64,000 nucleotides of DNA, taken from assembly GCA_030248195.1 (NCBI GenBank), contig JASAND010030276.1, forward strand, positions 20,664 through 84,663, written 5' to 3'. Shown one piece after another: positions 56,278 through 64,000 of the stretch (position 1 is the first letter of the stretch; every line of letters starts with the position of its first letter). This stretch comes from Trissonchulus latispiculum (Eukaryota; Nematoda; Enoplea; Enoplida; Ironidae). The position numbers and the translations under genes were made by a program. The notes under the pieces were generated by a model. It was given only the letters and a program-made list of their open reading frames with translations, did no database searches and was not told where the DNA came from.

Positions 56278-57234
56278 GTGGTCCCTCCTTTTGACTTGCA
56301 TCAGTTCCTTCAAGCGCAAGCGGAAAGGGATGGTCAACGACAAAGAGCGGCCCAGGATGAGGCAAGGGAGCGAGAGGAGCGATTCCAACGACAGCTTCAA
56401 GCCTCTCAGGAAAAAGCTAACAGACGCCAACAGGAACTGTTGACTACCATGCTACAAGGTCAACAAGCTCTTTTGGCACAGTTAGCTCAAGCTAATTTTG
56501 CTCCCGCACCACCTGCCCATCCTCAACCCCACATTACAGTTGCCCTGCCATTACCACGTACATTCTGTGGCGACGAGGAAAAGGATGGGATAGAGTTCGA
56601 TGACTGGATTTTGCAAATTCGTGATTATGCCCAAAAGAGCGGACAGCCACCGTTGGAGGTGATGGATAGGGTGATAGAGGGCGTGGCAAGAGACAGTTTC
56701 AGGTCCCTGGGCCCTAATCTCCGGGACACCTTTGAAAATGCTATTCTGCATTTAAAGCCCCTAATTCAGCCTATGGTTACGCCCATGGCGTCAGCTCTAC
56801 AACTACTGGGTATTCAACAGCTTAAAGATGAGTCGGTCGCAACCTACCTTCAACGTTGGCGAAGACTCTACGGTAGAGTTGGTGACACTCAAGTTCTGGC
56901 CAAGGCTATTTGGGTGCAGGGGCTGCAGCCTGAGCTCAAAGAGAAAATGATTTCTCTGAGTGGCCGTGAACAAGAAGAGTGGACACTATGTCAACTTCAG
57001 GAAAGGACCGTCACTAAAGAGCATGCTTTAAGGCAAGCACGGGATTTAACTAAAGGTCAAAGGGTTGCCAGTGGAAGTAATCTGGACAACCGGAAATCGT
57101 CTGAGGCAAAGGAGAAAGGTCCGTCAAAGGCTAGCACGTTCAGATCTAGCTTTTCTTGCTTCAATTGTGGGAAGAAAGGTCATCTCGCTAGCGAGTGCTG
57201 GTCCAAACCTAGAGACCCCGCTGACACCAAATAA
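56278..57234 (+). CDS. gag: Gag of the compact element
   Basis: About 318 codons. A Gln/Arg/Glu-rich coiled-coil-like N-terminus (about 13-55) is followed by a capsid-like helical region (about 80-225, with FDDWILQIRDYAQKSG and TYLQRWRRLYGRV) and one CCHC zinc knuckle CFNCGKKGHLASEC (about 295-308). No ATG precedes the conserved part: the frame is open from the primer-binding site, a GTG stands at 56278, and the first in-frame ATG is near 56450, inside the coiled coil. The start may have been lost or may be non-AUG. It ends TAA at 57232-57234, overlapping the pol frame by about 10 bases. Confidence 0.8.
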   Translation: MVPPFDLHQFLQAQAERDGQRQRAAQDEAREREERFQRQLQASQEKANRRQQELLTTMLQGQQALLAQLAQANFAPAPPAHPQPHITVALPLPRTFCGDEEKDGIEFDDWILQIRDYAQKSGQPPLEVMDRVIEGVARDSFRSLGPNLRDTFENAILHLKPLIQPMVTPMASALQLLGIQQLKDESVATYLQRWRRLYGRVGDTQVLAKAIWVQGLQPELKEKMISLSGREQEEWTLCQLQERTVTKEHALRQARDLTKGQRVASGSNLDNRKSSEAKEKGPSKASTFRSSFSCFNCGKKGHLASECWSKPRDPADTK

Positions 57235-59099
57235 CCCCAAACAAAAAACCTGCCAACCACATTAGCAGTGCGGTCCAGACGGGCACGGGTCGCCCTAAGC
57301 TATCGGACGTTGGGGCTACTATAAAGTTTGGAGGTAAGCGATACGAGGGTGTTGTTGTCGTGGATACCGGCGCTGACGTAAATTGCATGCCGGCGGCGCT
57401 ATACGAACGGCTACTGGCGGAGGGTTTGGCAGATGATCTTTCTGCAAATGTGACTGCTGTTGGCCCGTGGGGACCGGCGCAAACTTTGCGTACTGCCACT
57501 GTCAGCGTGTCTGTCGGTTTGAGCCCTCCTTTGCCGACTACCTTTGCAGTCGTCGAGGACTGTACGGAACCAGAAGCGGAGGTACTCTTGTCCAGAGAAA
57601 CTGCTAGCAAGCTGGGAATTGCTACGTTGGTGTGGCATGTTCCGGTCCCTGGTGCGTCAGATTCAACCAAGGTTTACGACAGAGAGTCTGAAGACCAAAT
57701 ATCTGAACCCACCAAAAAGACAGAAAAAAGCGACACTGGTGGTCCGGTGTCAGGTACCGGTCCGACGCCGGAGATCTTTGCGTTGAAAGAGGACTCCGTT
57801 CAAAATGTCACTCTGGCCGCCGTCAAAGGGAAAAGGAAAAACCAGCGGGTTTTGGCCTCAGTCTGTGGTCCAGATCGCGATCTCTTGTTTGAGCCATGCG
57901 AAACGATGGCGTCAGATCTGCCTACCGGCGTCGTCCGAGTCTGTAACGGGCTGATAACTTTGGCCTACAAGGGCTCCAAGAAACTGAAGGGTACAGTCCT
58001 TGGTACAGCTACCAGCGTCACGCGAACTCATTTGTTGCCCATGCCAGCGAATATAAAAGCAAGCAGGCGGGATATATCAACTGATCAAGCCGCCGTGAAA
58101 GGCAGTTCGGCTATCGACCTGAATGAAGGCCAAGCTCCAGATCTGTCTGCAGAGCAACAGGAAGCTCTTCGTCGGCTGCTCGATGAATTCGCTGACGTAT
58201 TCTCTACACAACGAGGAGACGTGATTGGGAAGGCCCGTGATGTTAGACATCAGATCAAAGCGACCGGTGGTCCGATCAAGCAGAAGCCTCGCCGGTTTTC
58301 CGAACAAGCCCAAAAGATAGAAAAGGAAGAGGTGCAAAAGATGTTATCGGAGGGAGTGATCCGAAAGTCGAACTCGCCGTGGGCAAGTCCGGTCGTTTTG
58401 GTTGTAAAGAAGGACGGGACCATCCGTTTATGCATTGACTTTCGGAAAGTCAACGAGGTTACTGTAAAGGACGCGTTCCCCATGCCCCGCGTGGACGATC
58501 TGCTCCGTCTTGGGCGACGTGCCAAATTCTTCACCACCTTGGACTGTATGTCTGGCTACTGGCAGATTCCGCTGGATAAGGGTTCTATTCCAAAGACCGC
58601 TTTCGCTACTACATCTGGTCTTTACGAATTTTTGGTCATGCCGTTTGGGTTGACCAACGCTGGAGCGACCTTTCAGCGATACACGTCCTCAGTCCTGGAA
58701 GGGTTGGCGTTCGCCGGAGTCTATATTGATGACATTATCATCGCCAGCGAAACATTTGAGCAGCATCTACAACACCTTGGAGAAGTTCTAACGAGACTCC
58801 GGAATAGTCACCTTCGCCTGAAGCTGTCGAAGTGCAAATTTGCAGCAAGGCGGATCACCTTTTTGGGGTTGGACATGGAGGACGGTTTGATTTTCCCTTC
58901 GTCGCAACGCGTAGAAAAACTACTAGACTGGAAGCCACCGCAGGATTTATCTCAACTTCGCACGTTTATGGGAGCGATGGGGTATTGCAGACGGTTCATC
59001 CGTAACTACTCACACATGGCCGAACCGCTCAACAAGCTGACCAGGAAGGGAGTTCCATCCGTAACTACTCACACATGGCCGAACCGCTCAACAAGCTGA
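57225..59099 (+). CDS. pol: Pol of the compact element, first part (protease and RT)
   Basis: The frame opens at 57225, -1 relative to gag, with no clear slippery heptamer in the short overlap. The aspartic protease active site VDTGADVNCMP is at 57360, and reverse transcriptase includes FTTLDCMSGYWQI, VMPFGLTNAGATFQ and VYIDDIIIA (about 58719), then the thumb/connection. The true frame is lost at the 59-bp tandem duplication (59000-59117), after which this frame runs to a stop at 59097-59099. The rest of Pol continues in another frame from 59075. Confidence 0.88.
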   Translation, partial: HQITPNKKPANHISSAVQTGTGRPKLSDVGATIKFGGKRYEGVVVVDTGADVNCMPAALYERLLAEGLADDLSANVTAVGPWGPAQTLRTATVSVSVGLSPPLPTTFAVVEDCTEPEAEVLLSRETASKLGIATLVWHVPVPGASDSTKVYDRESEDQISEPTKKTEKSDTGGPVSGTGPTPEIFALKEDSVQNVTLAAVKGKRKNQRVLASVCGPDRDLLFEPCETMASDLPTGVVRVCNGLITLAYKGSKKLKGTVLGTATSVTRTHLLPMPANIKASRRDISTDQAAVKGSSAIDLNEGQAPDLSAEQQEALRRLLDEFADVFSTQRGDVIGKARDVRHQIKATGGPIKQKPRRFSEQAQKIEKEEVQKMLSEGVIRKSNSPWASPVVLVVKKDGTIRLCIDFRKVNEVTVKDAFPMPRVDDLLRLGRRAKFFTTLDCMSGYWQIPLDKGSIPKTAFATTSGLYEFLVMPFGLTNAGATFQRYTSSVLEGLAFAGVYIDDIIIASETFEQHLQHLGEVLTRLRNSHLRLKLSKCKFAARRITFLGLDMEDGLIFPSSQRVEKLLDWKPPQDLSQLRTFMGAMGYCRRFIRNYSHMAEPLNKLTRKGVPSVTTHTWPNRSTS

Positions 59100-59117
59100 C
59101 CAGGAAGGGAGTTCCAT
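59000..59117 (+). repeat. 59-bp tandem duplication breaking pol
   Basis: 59000-59058 and 59059-59117 are identical. 59 is not a multiple of three, so it shifts the pol frame between reverse transcriptase and RNase H. Perfect identity means it is recent, or an assembly artefact. Confidence 0.95.
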
Positions 59118-60763
59118 ATAGGTGGGAAGAAGATCAGCAGCAATCGTTCGAGTCACTGAAGGCAGCCTTGGCGAGCTCAATTGCCCTGCAGCAAATTGAA
59201 AGTGATCCTGGCTCACACTTCGCCATAGAGACGGATGCCAGCGGTTATGCTTTGGGCGCCGCGCTGTACCAAAAGCTTGCAGGTAGAACCGCTCTTGTGG
59301 CTGTGCAGTCTAAAGCTTTGAACAAGGCAGAAAGAAATTACGGTACTGTGGAGAAGGAGGCGTTCGCGGTGGTTTGGGCGTTGAGAGTCTTCAAGCCCAT
59401 TGTGGCATTATCCCACAACCCTATAGAAGTTCTGACGGATCACAAGCCGCTGTTAGCCATCATGAAGCTGTGGATGGACGACCCGCCCAACCCTAGGATA
59501 GCGCGATGGATGGAAACAGTGCGTCCGCTGGACATCTTGGTTCGTCACAGGCCTGGGAAAGAAAATCCCCTTGCAGATGCTCTTTCACGCATAAAACCGG
59601 TGCAGGTGCTGCCGAAGCATGATTTTCTTGAAGCTGACTTAGTCGTAGCGACGGCGGAGGAGTTCGAGCCAACGTCCCTGGCGGATATGGGCTTGGTCCA
59701 AATCGGTCCGCTGTGGTATTATGAGGAGGACGGGAATTTGAGGCTTTTCCTACCCTCTCGCCTACGGCGTGGGCTTGTGTTAGAGACTCATGGGGGCGTT
59801 AGAGGTGGGCATTTTGGCTGGAAGAAAATTCATGCTGTGCTTCGAGAGCGATTTTTCTGGCCGGGAATGACCTCCGATGTAAAGAAGTGGGTTGGAGGGT
59901 GCACCGTATGCAAAGGTCGATGTCCGGGCCAGAGGGAGGTCCCACGACTCGCCCCGATATGGGTGGATAGCCCTGGCGATGTTGTTGCCGCGGACATCAC
60001 ACATTTGCCCAGGAGCAGAAGAGGCAACAAGTACGTGTTCGTGGCTGTTGATCACTTTAGCAAATTCGGCCAAGCCTACATCATCCCAGACATCTCGGCC
60101 GATTCGGTGACTGCAGCGTTGGGTAAATACTTCATGGTGGCGGGGTTTCCAAAGAAAGTCCTCACAGACCAGGGGAGGTGCTTTACCTCCCGCAAATTCA
60201 ACGAGTTTTGTGGGTCCAAAGGGATAGATCACGTAATGACGACCCCCAACCATCCTCAAGGTAATGGGGTTGCTGAAAGGTTGATCCGGTCTTTGGTCAA
60301 CATACTTGCCAAGAAAGCTCACGATGACCCCTTGCAGTGGGATGATCATCTGGAAGAGGCGGTGTCAGCATACCTTGACGTTCCTCACGCCAGCACGGGC
60401 AAAAGTCCGAGAGAGGTTGCGTTTGTCAAGGATGAGAGGCTGTTGAACGACGTCAGACAAAGGATCAACAAGGAACAGTTGTCACGGAAGCATTACTTCG
60501 ATCAGACCAAAGCAAGACCTAAAGGATTGGCTGCTGGCGACGTGGTGTATGTCTACGACAGGGCAAAGCGTGTTGGCAAAGAAGGAAAGCTTTCTTCACC
60601 CTGGGTTGGTCCTCTCACTGTTGACGTAGTCACGCCCACGACTGCTCGGTGCGTGTACCAAGACGGTGTAAAGAAGACTCACTCAAGAAATAATATAGTC
60701 AGAGTGGCTGGACCTGACGATGGGACTCGTCCTGTCGTAGGGGGAGGCAATGAAAGGGATTGA
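59075..60763 (+). CDS. pol: Pol of the compact element, second part (RNase H and integrase)
   Basis: Continuation of pol after the 59-bp duplication. RNase H has ETDASGYALGAALYQ (about 59226) and TDHKPL. The integrase has an H-H-C-C finger (about 59790-59915), catalytic D in AADITHLP, D in VLTDQGRCF and E in NGVAERLIRSL with 35-residue spacing, then a GP-containing C-terminal segment. The stop codon (60761-60763) lies inside the 3' LTR, so the last residues are LTR-encoded. The ATG at 59075 falls in the duplicated segment and is probably not a natural start. Confidence 0.88.
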   Translation: MAEPLNKLTRKGVPYRWEEDQQQSFESLKAALASSIALQQIESDPGSHFAIETDASGYALGAALYQKLAGRTALVAVQSKALNKAERNYGTVEKEAFAVVWALRVFKPIVALSHNPIEVLTDHKPLLAIMKLWMDDPPNPRIARWMETVRPLDILVRHRPGKENPLADALSRIKPVQVLPKHDFLEADLVVATAEEFEPTSLADMGLVQIGPLWYYEEDGNLRLFLPSRLRRGLVLETHGGVRGGHFGWKKIHAVLRERFFWPGMTSDVKKWVGGCTVCKGRCPGQREVPRLAPIWVDSPGDVVAADITHLPRSRRGNKYVFVAVDHFSKFGQAYIIPDISADSVTAALGKYFMVAGFPKKVLTDQGRCFTSRKFNEFCGSKGIDHVMTTPNHPQGNGVAERLIRSLVNILAKKAHDDPLQWDDHLEEAVSAYLDVPHASTGKSPREVAFVKDERLLNDVRQRINKEQLSRKHYFDQTKARPKGLAAGDVVYVYDRAKRVGKEGKLSSPWVGPLTVDVVTPTTARCVYQDGVKKTHSRNNIVRVAGPDDGTRPVVGGGNERD

Positions 60764-60862
60764 GAAGATCCGGTGATTAGATCCTTGACTATAAATCATA
60801 TATATATATATAGACTTCATGTGATAGACAGTATATACACCTGTTAGTGCGTTCCTATTCTT

Positions 60863-60866
<4 letters not shown>
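60751..60866 (+). repeat. 3' LTR of the compact element
   Basis: 116 bp, identical to 56130-56241 apart from two extra TA units. Confidence 0.92.

Positions 60867-60955
<89 letters not shown>
60867..60955. repeat. (TA)n microsatellite, right flank
   Basis: 89 bp of uninterrupted TA, the other half of the insertion target. Confidence 0.9.
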
Positions 60956-60957
<2 letters not shown>

Positions 60958-62461
60958 TGGATATGATAATCATAACTGACCAAAGTTGCCGGGAACCAGA
61001 AATTACCAGGTACTCGTCAAACATATCCTCCTGTGGCTAACTTCCCATATTTCTATTCTCGACAGAATCTGAACTCTGTTTGTTTGAGGGTTTGTATGGT
61101 ATATGGTAGCAGGTCAACCAAAAAATTGAGAACAAATGACGATTAGTAGCTCCTTCTGCACTTCTGTACCAGAACCACCATGTTTATACTACTGCAAATA
61201 TAGACACAAGACTTAAGCATGATTTCATATGGTGTAAATTTGGTAATTTCCAAGGCGTATATCATAATCCACCATGTGGTTTGAATTGAAAAATGTACAT
61301 AACAAATATCTCCAGTTCAGACATATTAAATGATGGTGTTGTGAAAATGTCAAGGTTCGTACGTACGTCAAATTGATGATTGATGTTTACTGTTGAACAC
61401 GTCACTGAACAAGCCGTCACTACTGACACATTGTTTTAAACTAACTGAACTAGGCCTAAGTAGGAAATTTTCGCAAGTTACCTTAGGTGGTGCCATCTTT
61501 CTGGATGAATCATCAAGATTGTCATGACGAAAAAATTCAGTCTTGGCGAATTTAGCAATCTATTAAGCAATAAACAGCGACCCGGTTTTGGCACCTACTA
61601 AGGTTTTCTTTGCTGTAGCACGCCTGCGAAGAGCTCGCCCAAACGTTGTCCAACGCATTGTTAGCTCGTCGTAGAGCGAACCGGTGAAACGCAGAAGCAA
61701 GCAAATGCAGGGCGGCGTCCATTTGCCCAGTAAACCGAGCTGCGTCAAAACGAACCACATTTGTACTGCGTCCTACTCGCTTTATCGGCGCTCTCGGTGT
61801 CTGGCATGCTCAACTCGGTCTGCGACCGCCCCCAAATGGGCCGCGATACCTCATTAAGCTGCCAAGACATCCTGGTGAATGAACAATAGCCGAGCTTCTT
61901 AAGCCCAGCGTTCCGCTGAAAAGAGATGCGAAATGAGATGTCGCGTGCGTCATCTGCCCGTACAACCGAGGTACCACCAGCATCAGAGTTCACAGCCCAA
62001 CGTGGTGAAGTGTCAGAAGGCTGAGCAGACGCTCGGTTGGCGCTAGGCGATGGTAATGAAGTTGGCGAACGGCTGCGTCGATCAAATCCAGTAGAAGCCT
62101 GTAGAAGCAGTGCTCGAACGAGAACTATATGACTCCTCCTTTAAGCGGCTAGATTATGTCAGTCGGCCTGACTTAGCGTACTGCCGAGACTGTCGACTGG
62201 CCGCAGAAGAGTCACATTGTTCACGAACAGACGAGAGCGAGCGAGGCATAGTAACGCGAAAAACACAAAATACTGGTTAATCAGCTGCCAGCAAGACTAT
62301 AAAAAAGGCAAAGTTAATTTGCATAGTTAATTTGCCTATCTGGGGTTCGCAAAAACACTGAACTAGATAAGATTACATAATTAGATAATATCAGATAATT
62401 CATGTGAACAGAAAATTGTGCCAGCGACTCTACCGCTGTTGCCCTACGTCTGTCATTTTAT
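60956..62461. other. Gene-free interval
   Basis: No recognised gene. 61600-62250 is more GC-rich than its surroundings, with overlapping minus-strand frames of 65-82 codons that match nothing I know; it could be decayed coding or repeat sequence. Confidence 0.4.
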
Positions 62462-62842
62462 TGCAGGTAGCTAGGTAGAATCCTGGGAGTAGCCCAGCTC
62501 TATTTTATCCTGAGATTGTAGTTTTGTGCGTCTTCCACCATTTTGTCTAGGCGCCCCCACGGCGTCCCCCAAAAACTTATCCCCTTCCCATGGCGAGGTT
62601 TGTCAGCTTAGTGTGAGCCGCCTGGATTAAATATCTCCATCCGCAGTCTTAAGGTTGCGTCCATTGCGCCAGCCCTAAGTAGTGGTGCCGAGCAGAGTGG
62701 TTTTATTCCCGGCTCAAACCATTACACTATTTTCTTTTTCTTCCATCTTTCTGCGCCAACGCAGCGCCGACAGTACCTACTAGGACAGAAACTGGATGTG
62801 CGGCTAGGAAGTAGGAGGGTCATGGTTTGGAAGCTGGAGCTG
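62462..62842. repeat. 380-bp dispersed direct repeat, copy 1
   Basis: Starts tgcaggtagctaggtag and ends gaagctggagctgt. Over 90% identical by eye to 63181-63559, with the longest shared blocks around cccaaaaacttatcccctt and gtgtgagccgcctggatt. The spacer differs, so the pair could be LTRs of a tiny non-autonomous element, two copies of a SINE-like repeat, or a segmental tandem duplication. Confidence 0.8.
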
Positions 62843-63180
62843 TATATATATTTTGTTTCCTTCCTGCCGGTATGCATATTATTGTGTCTTGCATACGTAC
62901 AGGCAAGACTGCAGGTAAGTAGTACCTCGTCACCCAGGACCGTAAGGTCCGGCCGATCCTACGTATGCAATTGTATACCATGTCCAGGTTTTTAACGTTT
63001 TTCTAAATATTTCGACCGAAGGCCAAACTGCTCGAAGGCAAAGGCAACCGACTCCAGACTTGTTAGTTTTGTGTCAGTTGGGTTTTGTCTTTCAGGCAGT
63101 TCGGCTGCGTTATGTGTGGGACTCCCTTGTTCTACGTGCCCCTATTCCAGTCCCCCTCTCCCATTTTTGTATTATTATTA

Positions 63181-63559
63181 TGCAGGTAGCTAGGTAGGAT
63201 CCTGGGAGTAGCTCGGATCTATTTTATCCTGAGATTGTAGTCTTGTGCGTATTCCTCCACTTTTTCTAGGCGCCCCGACGGCGTCCCCCAAAAACTTATC
63301 CCCTTCCCATGGCGAGGTTTGTCAGCTTAGTGTGAGCCGCCTGGATTAAATATCTCCACACGCAGTCTTAAGGTTGCGTCCATTGCGCCAGCCCTAAGTA
63401 GTGGTGCTGAGCAGTGTGGTTTTATTCCCGGCTCAAACCATTACACTATTCTCTTTTTCTTCCATCTTCCTGCGCCAACGCAGCGCCAGTGCCTACTAGG
63501 ACAGAAACTGAATGTGCGGCTAGGAAGTAGGAGGGTCATGGTTTGGAAGCTGTAGCTGT
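63181..63559. repeat. 380-bp dispersed direct repeat, copy 2
   Basis: Second copy of 62462-62842 in the same orientation, about 720 bases downstream. Both copies are preceded by a short T/A run (ttttatt and attattatta). Confidence 0.8.
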
Positions 63560-64000
63560 GTATTTACACAAAAACTGTAAAAGAGCCTGGTTTAGTCTGG
63601 CCTGTCCAGTCAGTGTACATGTAAACCTACATTTTTCTAATATAACATCTCAAAACCAACACGCTTTGCACACATTGCACTGCAAACTATTCAGTCCGGT
63701 AGCCGGCTGGTCACCGGTCGGCCTACAGGCTCACCGGTCTCGGCCAGCCGGCCTCAAACACTATGAAGCACTAGCTATACCGAATAGATATGTTATCAAA
63801 CCTATATTACGCTGAATACTGAAAGCCATATATCATTTTAGAGAAATAATTATCATTGATCCTCAATGTTTTTAATGGGGTGCGTGACATAATTACGCAG
63901 ACATTGACATTGACACTCGAATGAATTCGAATCTAAGCCGTTTAGTCCGAGCCCATAATTCAATTTGTTTTAACTTTTGGCAACGCAAGCAGAATTTGCT
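63560..64000. other. Window end, nothing recognised
   Basis: No gene or repeat that I can support, except the short direct repeats cggtcggcctac/cggtctcggccagc near 63715-63750. Confidence 0.4.

Larger units (their letters stand above)
56130..60866 (+). mobile_element. Compact 4.7-kb Ty3/gypsy retrotransposon
   Basis: LTRs of 112 and 116 bp (56130-56241 and 60751-60866) are identical except for the length of an internal (TA)n, which implies a recent insertion. A primer-binding-site-like sequence, gag and pol follow in order, and agggggaggcaa just before the 3' LTR is the likely polypurine tract. The target duplication cannot be seen because the element sits in (TA)n. Pol is frameshifted by a 59-bp duplication, so this copy probably cannot move by itself. 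Confidence 0.92.

Noticed and set aside
57209..57670. 153-codon minus-strand frame
   Set aside because: Antisense shadow of the pol protease region.
59780..60349. 189-codon minus-strand frame
   Set aside because: Antisense shadow of the integrase region of the compact element.
60683..61024. 113-codon minus-strand frame with Tyr-Ile run
   Set aside because: Translation of (TA)n and of the antisense end of pol.
61552..61993. Minus-strand frames of 65-82 codons in a GC-richer patch
   Set aside because: They overlap one another in different frames, show no motif, and no splice or start context favours one.

Overview
The window is a stretch of invertebrate animal nuclear genome. The evidence is one 13-exon ether-a-go-go (EAG) potassium-channel gene with GT-AG introns, two spliced genes for secreted peptide precursors, and a heavy load of DNA transposons and Ty3/gypsy LTR retrotransposons. 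The channel resembles protostome EAG most closely (for example its pore, S6 and C-linker wording), so a protostome is my best guess. The species cannot be named from the sequence.

Layout. 1-3647: 5' flank of the channel gene, with a short G-rich interspersed repeat and a tRNA-derived relic. 3648-16536 (+): complete EAG-type gene, 964 codons, whose introns hold a hAT MITE nested in another MITE, a 1-kb TIR element, and a G-tract-rich palindrome. 17813-32138 (-): a 14.3-kb Ty3/gypsy element with about 1.2-kb LTRs and a 4-bp target duplication; gag and pol overlap at a textbook -1 frameshift signal, and 3.4 kb between pol and the 3' LTR has no recognisable gene. 34000-38915 (+): four-exon secreted peptide precursor with repeated acidic/dibasic modules; its first intron holds a 3.1-kb foldback element with about 1-kb arms. 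39340-43770: a gene-poor stretch unusually dense in short perfect hairpins, several sharing one loop with covarying stems. 44112-44535: a possible broken membrane-protein gene.

46504-52539: a DNA transposon with long terminal inverted repeats and a 6-bp target duplication. It encodes a five-exon DDE integrase-like transposase (+) and probably a second multi-exon gene (-), and it was later hit by an LTR element that left a solo LTR (49234-50405) of the same family as the 14.3-kb element. 53800-55746 (+): a second peptide-precursor gene, paralogous to the first, whose last exon is 38 copies of an 18-bp unit encoding SADMKR-type hexapeptides. 56130-60866 (+): a compact Ty3/gypsy element with very short, nearly identical LTRs inside a (TA)n microsatellite; its pol is broken by a 59-bp tandem duplication. 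60956-64000: no gene recognised, one widely spaced direct repeat.

The most interesting candidates for something undescribed are the two-member secreted-peptide family (34000-38915 and 53800-55746), the covarying hairpin cluster at 39-44 kb, and the two-gene integrase-type DNA transposon. All functional statements are inferences from motifs; no database search was possible.
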